The notes under the pieces are model-generated. The model ran no database searches. It had not been told where the DNA came from and saw nothing but the letters and a program-made list of their open reading frames with translations. Below are positions 25,187-31,336 of a stretch of 35,594 bases of DNA, in pieces. How positions within the stretch are numbered: position 1 is the first letter of the stretch; each line of letters starts with the position of its first letter. A program made the position numbers and the translations under genes. This stretch comes from Candidatus Omnitrophota bacterium (GTDB lineage Bacteria; CG03), in the NCBI GenBank assembly GCA_013791745.1, contig VMTH01000044.1:1-35594 (forward strand), in the 5' to 3' direction.

Positions 25187-25639
25187 ATGAAAATTGAAAT
25201 TGACATGAAGATTGTGAAAGATTTGGTGGCTCACATGAAAGAGCAGCTCGGCACGGCAGAAATGAAAAACAAATTCCTGCAAATCCGTACGGACTGGAAG
25301 GCCAATCCCCTGAAAGTCAAAGGATCCATCAAAGACTTCCTCGCGCAAATGCAGATAAAATTCGCTATGGTCGACATCTTCGTCACCACGGTTATGGCCG
25401 CCGCCGACAAAGCCTCGGCATTCTTCAAGGGAATAGGGCAAATAGACCCCAAAACAAAGACCGGGGCCGAATGCCTCGAGGCCGGAGCGCTATTCCTGGA
25501 CAGCGTGGTTAAATTCCCCATGTCCTTCACCGGCCGGCTCCTCGAAATGTTCGACAAGAAAATATTTTACTTCCTGCTCCAACTGTTCTTCTACTTCCAC
25601 AAAAAGAAGAAAAATGACGGCTATGTGATAGAGATATAA
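25187..25639 (+). CDS. lysis-region protein of unknown function
   Basis: The 150-residue product is helical. Residues about 60-75 (MVDIFVTTVMAAADKA) and 125-138 (IFYFLLQLFFYF) are hydrophobic, and the C-terminus has a Lys-run (HKKKKND). It begins with GGAGGATATT in front of the ATG and follows the endolysin. Two hydrophobic stretches and a basic tail could fit a holin or antiholin, but nothing specific is recognised. It ends three bases before the next gene. Confidence 0.55.
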   Translation: MKIEIDMKIVKDLVAHMKEQLGTAEMKNKFLQIRTDWKANPLKVKGSIKDFLAQMQIKFAMVDIFVTTVMAAADKASAFFKGIGQIDPKTKTGAECLEAGALFLDSVVKFPMSFTGRLLEMFDKKIFYFLLQLFFYFHKKKKNDGYVIEI

Positions 25640-25641
25640 CC

Positions 25642-26133
25642 ATGAAAAAGTTTACATATTATCTGGTAGCGATAGCTCTGTTTTCAACACAATGCCACGC
25701 ATGGTCATGGTTCGGCGCCGAATTCAAGAACGAAATGACCAAGCAGCAGAACAGCACCAACAAGCGCCTATCCGATATTAAGGCCGGAATCAATGATGTT
25801 CAGCTTAAGCTCGGAAATATCTCGCTGTCTCTCCAGGCCCAGGCAAACGCCACCGCAAAGGTTCAAGCCGGAATCGACAAGAGCAATACGCAGAGCGCCG
25901 GCCGCGATATTATCTCAACAGAGAACAACAGCACAGAACTGATGCTTAAAATCTTTGAGGGCGTCTCGGCCTTGTTTCTCGCAATGTTCGCTTTCATGAA
26001 GGCCCGCGTAAATGTGCTCTCGAAACAGAACGAATATCTTACCGAAAGCCGAAAAAAATATCAGGATCGCTTTCTGAAACTGCTTTCCCCGGAATACGAA
26101 AAACTCGTAGACAAGGAAAATCCCGAATCGTAG
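25642..26133 (+). CDS. signal-peptide protein with coiled coil and membrane segment
   Basis: A 163-residue protein. Residues 1-20 look like a signal peptide (KKFTYYLVAIALFSTQCHA, cleavage after CHA plausible; the Cys at 18 lacks a good lipobox). Residues about 25-90 form a coiled coil (NKRLSDIKAGINDVQLKLGN). Residues about 103-122 (LMLKIFEGVSALFLAMFAFM) are a membrane helix, followed by a 40-residue charged helical tail. A periplasmic coiled coil anchored in the inner membrane recalls a spanin-like design, but the family is not recognised. It is the last gene before the long gene-free stretch. Confidence 0.55.
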   Translation: MKKFTYYLVAIALFSTQCHAWSWFGAEFKNEMTKQQNSTNKRLSDIKAGINDVQLKLGNISLSLQAQANATAKVQAGIDKSNTQSAGRDIISTENNSTELMLKIFEGVSALFLAMFAFMKARVNVLSKQNEYLTESRKKYQDRFLKLLSPEYEKLVDKENPES

Positions 26134-26530
26134 AACGAAAAAAAAGAAAACCCCCGCAACAACCGAAAATCTTTCTCACCCCCCTACCCCCCAGACGCTT
26201 TCGCATTCTGTTCTATTATGTGTCAGATTACCGGATTTGTCCAGCCCAACATCAAAATCCAAACATAAATTCCCCGATTTCACTCACAAATCAACAGAAA
26301 CCCCTCAAATTCGCTGTTTAAGCCACTTTCCCCCATTCAACGAGTAACGAGCCGATACTTTAACCATTATGCGAAATTTAAACCATAAAACCCCCCATAG
26401 CTTTTGAAATTAAACCAATGTCAAGACCCCCTCTTTGGCACTGGATGGCATATTATAGGGGTGTACCACGGTTCATCACTCGACCCAGTGCGCCCTATAT
26501 GGCGAGCCGACACCCCCCTCCCCCCCCTAT
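26134..26530 (+). other. C-rich, G-poor segment after the late operon, candidate Rho-dependent termination region
   Basis: From 26161 to 26400 I count 78 C and 25 G on the + strand, a composition typical of Rho utilisation sites. Long C-tracts recur, ending in C6-T-C8 at 26513-26527. Short TTTAAACCATAA-like copies occur near 26358, 26376 and 26408. No intrinsic terminator with a T-run is present at the end of the long late operon, so Rho-dependent termination is plausible. Open frames here have no ribosome binding site and poor composition, so I call no gene. Confidence 0.45.
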
Positions 26531-26778
26531 GCAATGAGCAGAACAACGGCGACCGCGAAAGGACAGCACCAGGATCGCAGCACTACACACAGCACAGCAC
26601 AGGGCAGGGGCAGGCAATACAGGGTAGAGCCGGTTCGTAATACGCACGAGGTCGAGCACAGAGGCACGAACGACAGCGACGGCAGACACAGACACGCGGG
26701 AGAAGGCGAGCACAACAGACAGCAAGCGAAGCAGGGCAGTAGCGATAACGGCGGGGAGAGCGTGAAAATCAAGGCGTC

Positions 26779-26876
26779 GCAAGGACTTTCAAGCCCAAGT
26801 TGTGATAATGTTGATTATGTAAACTTTTAGAGACCGGAGAGCCCACGAAAATGCCGACAGGGCAAGGACTTTCAAG
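26779..26876 (+). repeat. 15-bp direct repeat pair
   Basis: GCAAGGACTTTCAAG occurs exactly at 26779-26793 and 26862-26876, 83 bases apart. It lies in the gene-free region and flanks the left arm of an inverted repeat. It could be a binding site for a replication or transcription protein. I see no third copy in the region. Confidence 0.6.
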
Positions 26877-26946
26877 GGCAAATACTACTTAATACCCCTT
26901 AATACCCTTTCACGAAGGGTGCACGAACAGGGAAAAGTTTACATAA
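26815..26946 (+). repeat. 14-bp inverted repeat pair with small hairpin and tandem TTAATACCC
   Basis: TTATGTAAACTTTT (26815-26828) and AAAAGTTTACATAA (26933-26946) are exact reverse complements separated by 104 bases. Between them are tandem copies of TTAATACCC (26889-26907) and a 6-bp hairpin ACCCTT/AAGGGT with a 5-base loop (26904-26920). The combination of spaced inverted sites, iteron-like tandem copies and AT-rich patches resembles a regulatory or origin region. No initiator-binding assignment is possible. Confidence 0.5.
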
Positions 26947-27000
26947 CATATTTTACTTTCCGAAGGACAGAGCCAAAAAAGAGGGCAAATCGTACCCCAA

Positions 27001-27374
27001 CGAACTCCCCGAAGCAGCGGCCGGCGCACCGAAGGGAAAAAGAAAGGCGAGCGAAAGCCGAAAGGCGGGAGCCGGGCGGGAGCCAGCAGTAAACAGCGAG
27101 AACAATAGAGATAGAATAAATAAAGAGACAACAACAACAACAAAGAGAAAGAACAGAACAAAGAGAACAGAACAGAACAGAACTAAGAACAGAACAACGC
27201 ACGCACGCGAAACAAGACGCGCGAAAGACAAGGGGGGCAAGGCTCGGGACAAAGGCTCGAACAAACCCGACTGGACAAGAGGGCAAAAGCAACACATAAT
27301 ACAACAGCAGCGGACGACAGGACGCCGGAAAGAACGAAGCCGAGCGGACAGAAGCGGACGAAAGAGAGGACAAA
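27001..27374 (+). other. T-depleted untranslated leader before early genes
   Basis: From 27001 to 27360 I count only 12 T among 360 bases on the + strand. The tract contains five CAA units (27129-27143) and many GAACA units (27151-27195). No start codon leads to a credible gene before ATG 27375. As RNA it would be largely unstructured apart from GC-rich patches near 27020-27080. It may be a long 5' leader, a ribosome or antitermination loading site, or a region under strand-biased mutation. Confidence 0.6.
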
Positions 27375-28445
27375 ATGGAAGACAGAAGCGGAACAAAGAC
27401 AAAAAGCGAAATCAAATGGCTGGAAGAAGCGAAACACAACCGCTACCTAAGCCTGGCGGGAGAAGGGAGACTGCACACGCTGAAGTGGAACGAGGCACGG
27501 AAGGAAGGAGACCGCCGGAAGGCGGAAAGCGAGGAAGAAATGATAAACCACGAAACAGACAAAGCGGCGGCGCGCAACACCATCAAAGTCGGCGACACCG
27601 TAACCGTAGACCCACAGCTGACCACAGACCCCTACAACCGCAGAGGACAGAGCGGAACGGTAACGCAACTGATGGGCGACAAGGCCACGGTCACCTACGA
27701 GAAACCGCACGAGGCCTGCAACGGATACCGCACCAGGGCAGGCTACTACCACACAGACGCCCTGATAAAGCAGGAGCCGGAAGACGAAGGACTGCCGACA
27801 CCGGAGCAGGACGCGCAAATCGCCAAAGAGCGGAAAGCATACGAAGACACGGAGCGCGAGCCGGAGAGAACCAGAAAAGAACATCTCATCCACCAGTACA
27901 ACCACGGCGCAATCACGACAGCGGAGCAGAAGGAGCTGGACGCACTGGAAGCGAGGGAAAGAATGGACAAGAATTTCAAAGAGCCGGAGGACACGTTCAA
28001 CGGCAGGCTGAACAAACACGCAAAACCGAGCGACACACAGACAGAGCGGGTAAAAGCAGCCTACGAAACAGGGCTGGAACACGGCAGGGAAATCGCGGAG
28101 GAGGAAGCGGAAGAACAGCGCGACAACGCCACGATAGCCGGATACGAACAGGGCTACGAGGCAGGGCGCAAAAGAAGCGCGATCCGCGGAAACAAAGCGG
28201 AAGACGGAGCGGAGCAAGAAGCAGACGGCCTGATAGGAAAGGGAATCACCATCACCGGCCTGGACGAGCTGGGCTGGTGCGAAATCTGGTGGGCAATAGA
28301 CGCGGCCGTAATCAGCAGACTGGGCACAATGAAGACAGCAACGCACCAGGACGAAGTGGACTGGGCGACAAACGCCGTGAAGCAACTGCAGAACGCCAAA
28401 AAGCAGATAGGGAAAATAGCACATCCGATAGGGGCAGAGGACTAA
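27375..28445 (+). CDS. early protein of unknown function with SH3/KOW-like segment
   Basis: A 356-residue acidic, helical protein. ATG 27375 has GAGAGGA 4 bases upstream. Residues about 70-130 form a beta-rich unit (KVGDTVTVDP, then SGTVTQLMGDKATVTYEK) resembling an SH3/KOW-like barrel. Residues about 140-290 are a charged helical stretch (EYNHGAIT-type linkers, EIAEEEAEEQRDNATIAGYE), and the end is a helical unit with GWCEIWWAIDAA. Codons avoid T strongly, like the leader before it. A longer frame in the same DNA is Arg/Gly-rich nonsense and was rejected. No family is recognised. Its stop lies just before the hammerhead ribozyme. Confidence 0.65.
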   Translation: MEDRSGTKTKSEIKWLEEAKHNRYLSLAGEGRLHTLKWNEARKEGDRRKAESEEEMINHETDKAAARNTIKVGDTVTVDPQLTTDPYNRRGQSGTVTQLMGDKATVTYEKPHEACNGYRTRAGYYHTDALIKQEPEDEGLPTPEQDAQIAKERKAYEDTEREPERTRKEHLIHQYNHGAITTAEQKELDALEARERMDKNFKEPEDTFNGRLNKHAKPSDTQTERVKAAYETGLEHGREIAEEEAEEQRDNATIAGYEQGYEAGRKRSAIRGNKAEDGAEQEADGLIGKGITITGLDELGWCEIWWAIDAAVISRLGTMKTATHQDEVDWATNAVKQLQNAKKQIGKIAHPIGAED

Positions 28446-28447
28446 AC

Positions 28448-28506
28448 GCCGAAACCCGGGACAGCAACCGGGTCCGCGGGAAACGGTCAATCCGCGCTGA
28501 TGAGGC
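28448..28506 (+). ncRNA. hammerhead ribozyme, type II arrangement
   Basis: All conserved core elements are present in type II order. Stem II 5' arm GCC (28448-28450), GAAA (28451-28454), stem III CCCGG/CCGGG (28455-28459 and 28468-28472, 8-base loop), cleavage triplet GUC with U28473 and C28474, stem I CGCGG/CCGCG (28475-28479 and 28492-28496, 12-base loop), CUGAUGA (28497-28503), and stem II 3' arm GGC (28504-28506). A15.1 (28454) can pair with U28473. Cleavage is predicted between 28474 and 28475. Stem II shows only three G-C pairs, so activity is uncertain, but the full core by chance is very unlikely. It would separate the mRNA of the upstream gene from the downstream early genes. Confidence 0.82.
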
Positions 28507-28517
28507 AGACCACAATA

Positions 28518-28532
28518 CCGGCAGCAGGCCGG
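28518..28532 (+). other. GC-rich hairpin before ribosome binding site
   Basis: CCGGC-AGCAG-GCCGG forms a 5-bp stem with a 5-base loop, 4 bases before the AGAGG site of the next gene. It follows the ribozyme and would sit in the 5' region of the cleaved downstream RNA, where it may protect the end. Confidence 0.4.
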
Positions 28533-28546
28533 AAAGAGAGGAAAAG

Positions 28547-28783
28547 ATGAACGCGATCGACGCAAAGACAAAAAAGAAAAGCCGCCCATTCGTGCTGTGG
28601 GCAGACTGGAGAGATGCCAGCTCGCTGATGAGAACCCTGTGCCGGCTGACAAACAAGAGACCCCGGTGCTACAGATACATAAACACCGGAGCAGACGACA
28701 TCGCCGTGATAGTAAGCGACACCCGGCTAACAGAGAAAGAAGCGGACGCCGCATACTCGGCATGGATAAACGGGAAAGGCTAA
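28547..28783 (+). CDS. small early protein (78 aa)
   Basis: ATG 28547 follows AGAGG at 5 bases. The product begins with a Lys-rich stretch (DAKTKKKSRPFVLWADWRDA), has two cysteines at residues 32 and 41, and ends with a helix (LTEKEADAAYSAWINGKG). The frame is open far upstream only because the region lacks T, so this start was chosen by the ribosome binding site. No family is recognised. It is the first gene after the ribozyme. Confidence 0.6.
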   Translation: MNAIDAKTKKKSRPFVLWADWRDASSLMRTLCRLTNKRPRCYRYINTGADDIAVIVSDTRLTEKEADAAYSAWINGKG

Positions 28784-28790
28784 ACGAACC

Positions 28791-28803
28791 GCCGGACACC
28801 GGC
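28791..28803 (+). other. short GC hairpin before ribosome binding site
   Basis: GCCGG-ACA-CCGGC forms a 5-bp stem with a 3-base loop, ahead of GAGGAGAGGG. It resembles the hairpin at 28518-28532 in sequence and position, which suggests a repeated design for early gene starts. Confidence 0.4.
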
Positions 28804-28818
28804 AGAGGAGAGGGTAAA

Positions 28819-29139
28819 ATGACACACAAACTAATCATAATCAGCCTGCACGACGCACAAGCGGAATGCACCTGCGGACACTGGCGAATGATAGGAACAG
28901 GGGAGCGGAGCAAGAAAGAGATACGAGCGGAATACAGAAAGCACAAAAAAGGAGAAAGCACAATGGAAACAAACAAGACCGAAGTTTTCAAATCAGCAGT
29001 AGGCGACAGAAAGGGATGGGCATTTTCAGTAGGCAGGAACTTTGTATCGGCGCTCTACAAGACACAAAAGGAGGCCAAGCAAAAACTGAAAGCCTACTTG
29101 GGAACAGGCAAGTTTGACTGGTACGGGACTGCGGAATAA
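28819..29139 (+). CDS. small early protein with CxC motif and possible second start at 28963
   Basis: ATG 28819 has GAGGAGAGGG 4 bases upstream and gives 106 residues. The N-terminal half (LIIISLHDAQAECTCGHW, then TGERSKKEIRAEYRKHKKGE) resembles small phage proteins with ECTCGHW-type zinc-knuckle-like motifs. A second ATG at 28963, with GGAG 8 bases upstream, lies in the same frame and would give a 58-residue product (FKSAVGDRKGWAFSVGRNF, then KEAKQKLKAYLG). The two halves may be separate genes joined by loss of a stop, or alternative products. No function is assigned. T-poor codon use as in its neighbours. Confidence 0.6.
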   Translation: MTHKLIIISLHDAQAECTCGHWRMIGTGERSKKEIRAEYRKHKKGESTMETNKTEVFKSAVGDRKGWAFSVGRNFVSALYKTQKEAKQKLKAYLGTGKFDWYGTAE

Positions 29140-29155
29140 AAAGGAGGAAAGCAAA

Positions 29156-29404
29156 ATGAAGCAATGGAAAATCAACGTGTTCAAGGACTGCATCGTGGAA
29201 ACGGACGGAGAGAAAACGCGGATAGTATGCGAGCGCCCTAATTACAGAGGGTCGGAGGAAAACTTCGAGAAGGACGGAGCGCTCATCGCGGCCGCGCCGG
29301 AACTGCTTGATGCGTGTAAAATGGCAGTAAAAAAACACGGCGAATTTGATTATCTTATGAAGGCAATCGCAAAAACGGAAGGGGGCGAGGATGATTATCA
29401 TTAA
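29156..29404 (+). CDS. small early protein (82 aa)
   Basis: ATG 29156 follows AAGGAGG at good spacing; an earlier in-frame ATG at 29114 overlaps the previous gene and has no such site. The 82-residue product has a beta N-terminus (QWKINVFKDCIVETDGEKT) and a helix with LIAAAPELLDACKMAVKK, the AAAPELLDAC pattern that recurs in many small phage proteins of unknown role. It overlaps the next gene by 14 bases. Function unknown. Confidence 0.65.
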   Translation: MKQWKINVFKDCIVETDGEKTRIVCERPNYRGSEENFEKDGALIAAAPELLDACKMAVKKHGEFDYLMKAIAKTEGGEDDYH

Positions 29405-29570
29405 AATTGAAACAGAGAACGCAGCATTTGAAGCGCCGGACAAAGACCACGAGGCCGCGCGGATATTGCGGAAGCTCGCGGACAGGTTAGACCGTCACGA
29501 TTGGCCTGTATCGCTTTATGATATAAACGGGAACAATGTTGGAACAGTGGAGGAAAAAGAATATGAATAA
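29391..29570 (+). CDS. small early protein (59 aa)
   Basis: A 59-codon ORF with ATG 29391 behind GGGGGCGAGG, overlapping the previous gene by 14 bases and the next by 8. The product is acidic with a beta start (IIIKIETENAAFEAP), a helix (HEAARILRKLADRLD) and a short C-terminal strand (PVSLYDINGNNVGT). The alternation of secondary structure and good translation signals support it. No family is recognised. Confidence 0.6.
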   Translation: MIIIKIETENAAFEAPDKDHEAARILRKLADRLDRHDWPVSLYDINGNNVGTVEEKEYE

Positions 29571-29904
29571 TGAACTCAAATGCACAGACGAAATAGTCAA
29601 CGGAAGGCAGGCGCTGAAGCGGCATGACGGCCTGGTGGTATTCCCGGACGCTAACGACCCGGAATTGGACGCAATCCGCAAGAGCGCGCCAAAGAAGGCA
29701 GTCATACAAGCCGTGGCGATCCGCAGGGCACAACAGATAGCGCATAACTACGCGGAGAAATACGCGCCGGAACTCCTGCCGTATTTCAAGATAACCCCGC
29801 TGATAAACAACCGGCGCATGCGGAGATATTTGACAAGCGGAGCGCGATTGAAGCGCGAAAAACTGGACAAACGGGAAAATCTAACACATAATAGGGTGCA
29901 ATGA
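29563..29904 (+). CDS. early protein of unknown function (113 aa)
   Basis: The start at 29563 is chosen because GGAGG (29549-29553) lies 9 bases upstream; an ATG at 29536 in frame lacks a site. The product is basic and helical, with CTDEIVNGRQALKRHDGLVV near the start, AIRRAQQIAHNYAEKYAPEL in the middle and an Arg/Lys-rich C-terminus. The basic helical end suggests nucleic-acid contact, but no domain is recognised. Confidence 0.6.
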   Translation: MNNELKCTDEIVNGRQALKRHDGLVVFPDANDPELDAIRKSAPKKAVIQAVAIRRAQQIAHNYAEKYAPELLPYFKITPLINNRRMRRYLTSGARLKREKLDKRENLTHNRVQ

Positions 29905-30044
29905 AACAAATTGATAGCAGCGGACATCGGAAAGCAACAACCGGCAACGAACAAATTTTAACGTCCGGCTCGACCCAACGGAGGACATCATCACGTCCGC
30001 TGCACCCGCGGGCGGCCGGACTAAAAAAGGACAAAATACAATGA
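29901..30044 (+). CDS. 47-codon ORF in gene-poor gap (doubtful)
   Basis: The ATG overlaps the previous stop and the TGA overlaps the next ATG, the usual packing here. The product (rich in Ser, Thr, Arg, Gly; for example SGHRKATTGNEQ) has low complexity and no secondary-structure pattern. The same DNA holds long complementary stems, so the open frame may be a side effect of T-poor sequence. I list it because the double overlap is notable, but rate it below the RNA reading. Confidence 0.25.
   Translation: MKQIDSSGHRKATTGNEQILTSGSTQRRTSSRPLHPRAAGLKKDKIQ
29917..30021 (+). ncRNA. candidate structured RNA with pseudoknot
   Basis: GCAGCGGAC (29917-29925) is an exact complement of GTCCGCTGC (29995-30003), nine pairs. 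GTCCGGC (29963-29969) is an exact complement of GCCGGAC (30015-30021), seven pairs. The two stems cross, so both together form a pseudoknot. The second stem ends just before AAAAAAGGA, the ribosome binding region of the next gene. A competing GGAC/GTCC hairpin (29983-29998) is possible. No known ribozyme or riboswitch class matches by eye. It could control translation of the next gene. Confidence 0.45.
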
Positions 30045-30313
30045 AAGAAGAAAAGCCGATACAGGAAAAAATAGTTTACGACATCATGTCCATAATCTGC
30101 CCCGCGCGAACAGAGCTGATAAAGATAGCGGCCATGAGGCGCGGCGTATCATGCGCGGACAGACACATGAGGTTTCTGTCAGACCGGGGAATCGTAATAA
30201 ACGTTAAAAAAGCGAAGAGCGACGACAGCACGGACACATGGGAAGTTGTCGCGCCGTACACGCCCAAGAAGATCGGCCCGAAATATCAGGCGGACTTGGG
30301 ATTGGTATTATAA
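30041..30313 (+). CDS. small protein with winged-helix-like pattern
   Basis: A 90-residue protein behind AAGGAC at 8-9 bases. The segment KIVYDIMSIICPARTELIKI followed by AAMRRGVSCADRHMRFLSDR and GIVINVKKAKSD has the helix-helix-helix-wing order of a small winged helix DNA-binding domain. It might be a regulator of the early operon or a replication accessory. There is no specific family match, so the fold is tentative. Confidence 0.5.
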   Translation: MKEEKPIQEKIVYDIMSIICPARTELIKIAAMRRGVSCADRHMRFLSDRGIVINVKKAKSDDSTDTWEVVAPYTPKKIGPKYQADLGLVL

Positions 30314-30324
30314 GGAGCGCCAAA

Positions 30325-30525
30325 ATGACCAAACCGATAACCCACTGCGGAGAAATAGCAGACGCAATCAAGAAGATATTCCCGGACATCGTAGAATTCC
30401 ACCAGCTTCGGGAGAGCATACTCATGCGGATAAAGCACAGCGACGGCAAGAAATACACGATAACGATACACCCGGAGCAGAGGATAAGCGCAGCAACCAA
30501 AAAGGAAAGAGGGGTAAATGAATAA
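30325..30525 (+). CDS. small early protein (66 aa)
   Basis: ATG 30325 is preceded by AAGGAG at 7 bases; an upstream in-frame ATG at 30238 lies inside the previous gene and was not used. The 66-residue product has a helix (GEIADAIKKIFPDIVEFHQL), then a beta hairpin (RIKHSDGKKYTITIHP) and a basic tail. It overlaps the next gene by 8 bases, consistent with coupling to the nuclease gene. Function unknown. Confidence 0.6.
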   Translation: MTKPITHCGEIADAIKKIFPDIVEFHQLRESILMRIKHSDGKKYTITIHPEQRISAATKKERGVNE

Positions 30526-31336
30526 GCTTTCAACGGAACTCGATAAGCGCTCCCTCGGCATGAGTGGCATAAATATGCTCTTTAAGTGCGGCGAGCAATT
30601 CCGTCGCCGTTACATTATGAACGAAATCGTCCCGCCCGGCATAGCCCTCATTATAGGAAGCAGCACCCACAAAAGCATAGAAGTCGACCTCACCGAAAAG
30701 AAAGACACAGGCAAGCTGGCACCCGGCGACCTGCTGGCAGAAATAGCGTCCGAGCAGATAAAAGGCGCATGGGATAAGGGCGTGATATTGAACGATGACG
30801 AAAAGCTGGCCGGCAAGCGGGCAACACGAAACGACGCCATAAACACAGCCATAGCCATGTCAAACCTTCATCACGAAATCGTGGCCCCAACCATAGAGCC
30901 AATAAACTTAGAGGACTATTTCAGCTTCGACATCAGCGGAACGAACTGGAAGCTGGCGGGCACATCCGACATCGAGGAAAAGGTGGCAGGCGGTATCGGA
31001 CTGCGGGACACGAAGACAGCAGGGAAATCCCCGGGGAAGACAGACGCGGACGACAGCCGGCAGCTCACAATGTATTCGCTCAAAGTATTAAAGCAAACGG
31101 GATCCCTGCCGAAGCACATACAGCAGGATTACCTCATCAAAAACAAAACACCGAAATATGTTTCACAGGAAACAGAGCGCACAGCGGGCGACATCAAAAC
31201 CCTGCTGGTATGCGTGGCGCAGGCGATAAAAGTGATAGAATCAGGGATATTCACGCCATGCAGCACATCAGCATGGTGGTGTGCCCCGGCATATTGCGGA
31301 TACTTTGGCACGTGTAAATATAGGAGGAGAGGATAA
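30518..31336 (+). CDS. RecB/Cas4-family PD-(D/E)XK exonuclease with Fe-S cysteines
   Basis: A 272-residue nuclease. Motifs in order: H50 (GSSTHKS), D151 in GTSDIEEK, D164-x-K166 in GLRDTKTAG, and Q182-x3-Y186 (DSRQLTMY), the full RecB-type active site. Cys24 (LFKCGEQFRRRY) near the start and C255, C260, C266 at the end (WWCAPAYCGYFGTCKY) match the 4Fe-4S cluster pattern of Cas4 and AddB nucleases. It probably resects double-strand ends so that the phage RecT protein can load. RecT and an SSB-like gene lie downstream in the same operon. The start is behind AGAGGGG. High confidence for family. Confidence 0.87.
   Translation: MNKLSTELDKRSLGMSGINMLFKCGEQFRRRYIMNEIVPPGIALIIGSSTHKSIEVDLTEKKDTGKLAPGDLLAEIASEQIKGAWDKGVILNDDEKLAGKRATRNDAINTAIAMSNLHHEIVAPTIEPINLEDYFSFDISGTNWKLAGTSDIEEKVAGGIGLRDTKTAGKSPGKTDADDSRQLTMYSLKVLKQTGSLPKHIQQDYLIKNKTPKYVSQETERTAGDIKTLLVCVAQAIKVIESGIFTPCSTSAWWCAPAYCGYFGTCKYRRRG

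Noticed and set aside
26357-26420. CRISPR-like or iteron array from TTTAAACCAT copies
   Set aside because: Only three imperfect short copies with irregular spacing; not enough for an array.
26435-26450. Sigma-54-like promoter (TGGCAC...GGCAT) in the gap
   Set aside because: The spacing between the GG and GC elements is one base short of the strict sigma-54 requirement, so the match is not credible.
26404-26830. Two + strand open frames in the gene-free gap (26404-26640, 26534-26830)
   Set aside because: No ribosome binding site, low-complexity hydrophilic products, and a region in which lack of T removes stop codons.
28626-28640. Second CTGATGA (hammerhead-like) near 28626
   Set aside because: There is no properly placed GAAA, cleavage triplet or stem I abutting the motif. 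Other CTGATGA sites at about 13067, 18965 and 34066 are in coding sequence and also lack the core.
27416-28783. 455-codon Arg/Gly-rich open frame overlapping the early genes
   Set aside because: It has no ribosome binding site at its start and a composition of mostly R, G, Q and E that follows from reading T-poor DNA in another frame. Only its last 78 codons, from ATG 28547, look like a gene.
27447-28991. 514-codon open frame on the minus strand
   Set aside because: It is rich in Ser, Leu, Cys and Phe as expected from the complement of an A/G/C-only strand, crosses several well-supported + strand genes and has no translation signal.
29917-30021. HDV-like self-cleaving ribozyme
   Set aside because: The crossing stems resemble the P1/P2 order, but the joining region of 37 bases, absence of a proper P4 and of a recognisable catalytic C region do not fit.
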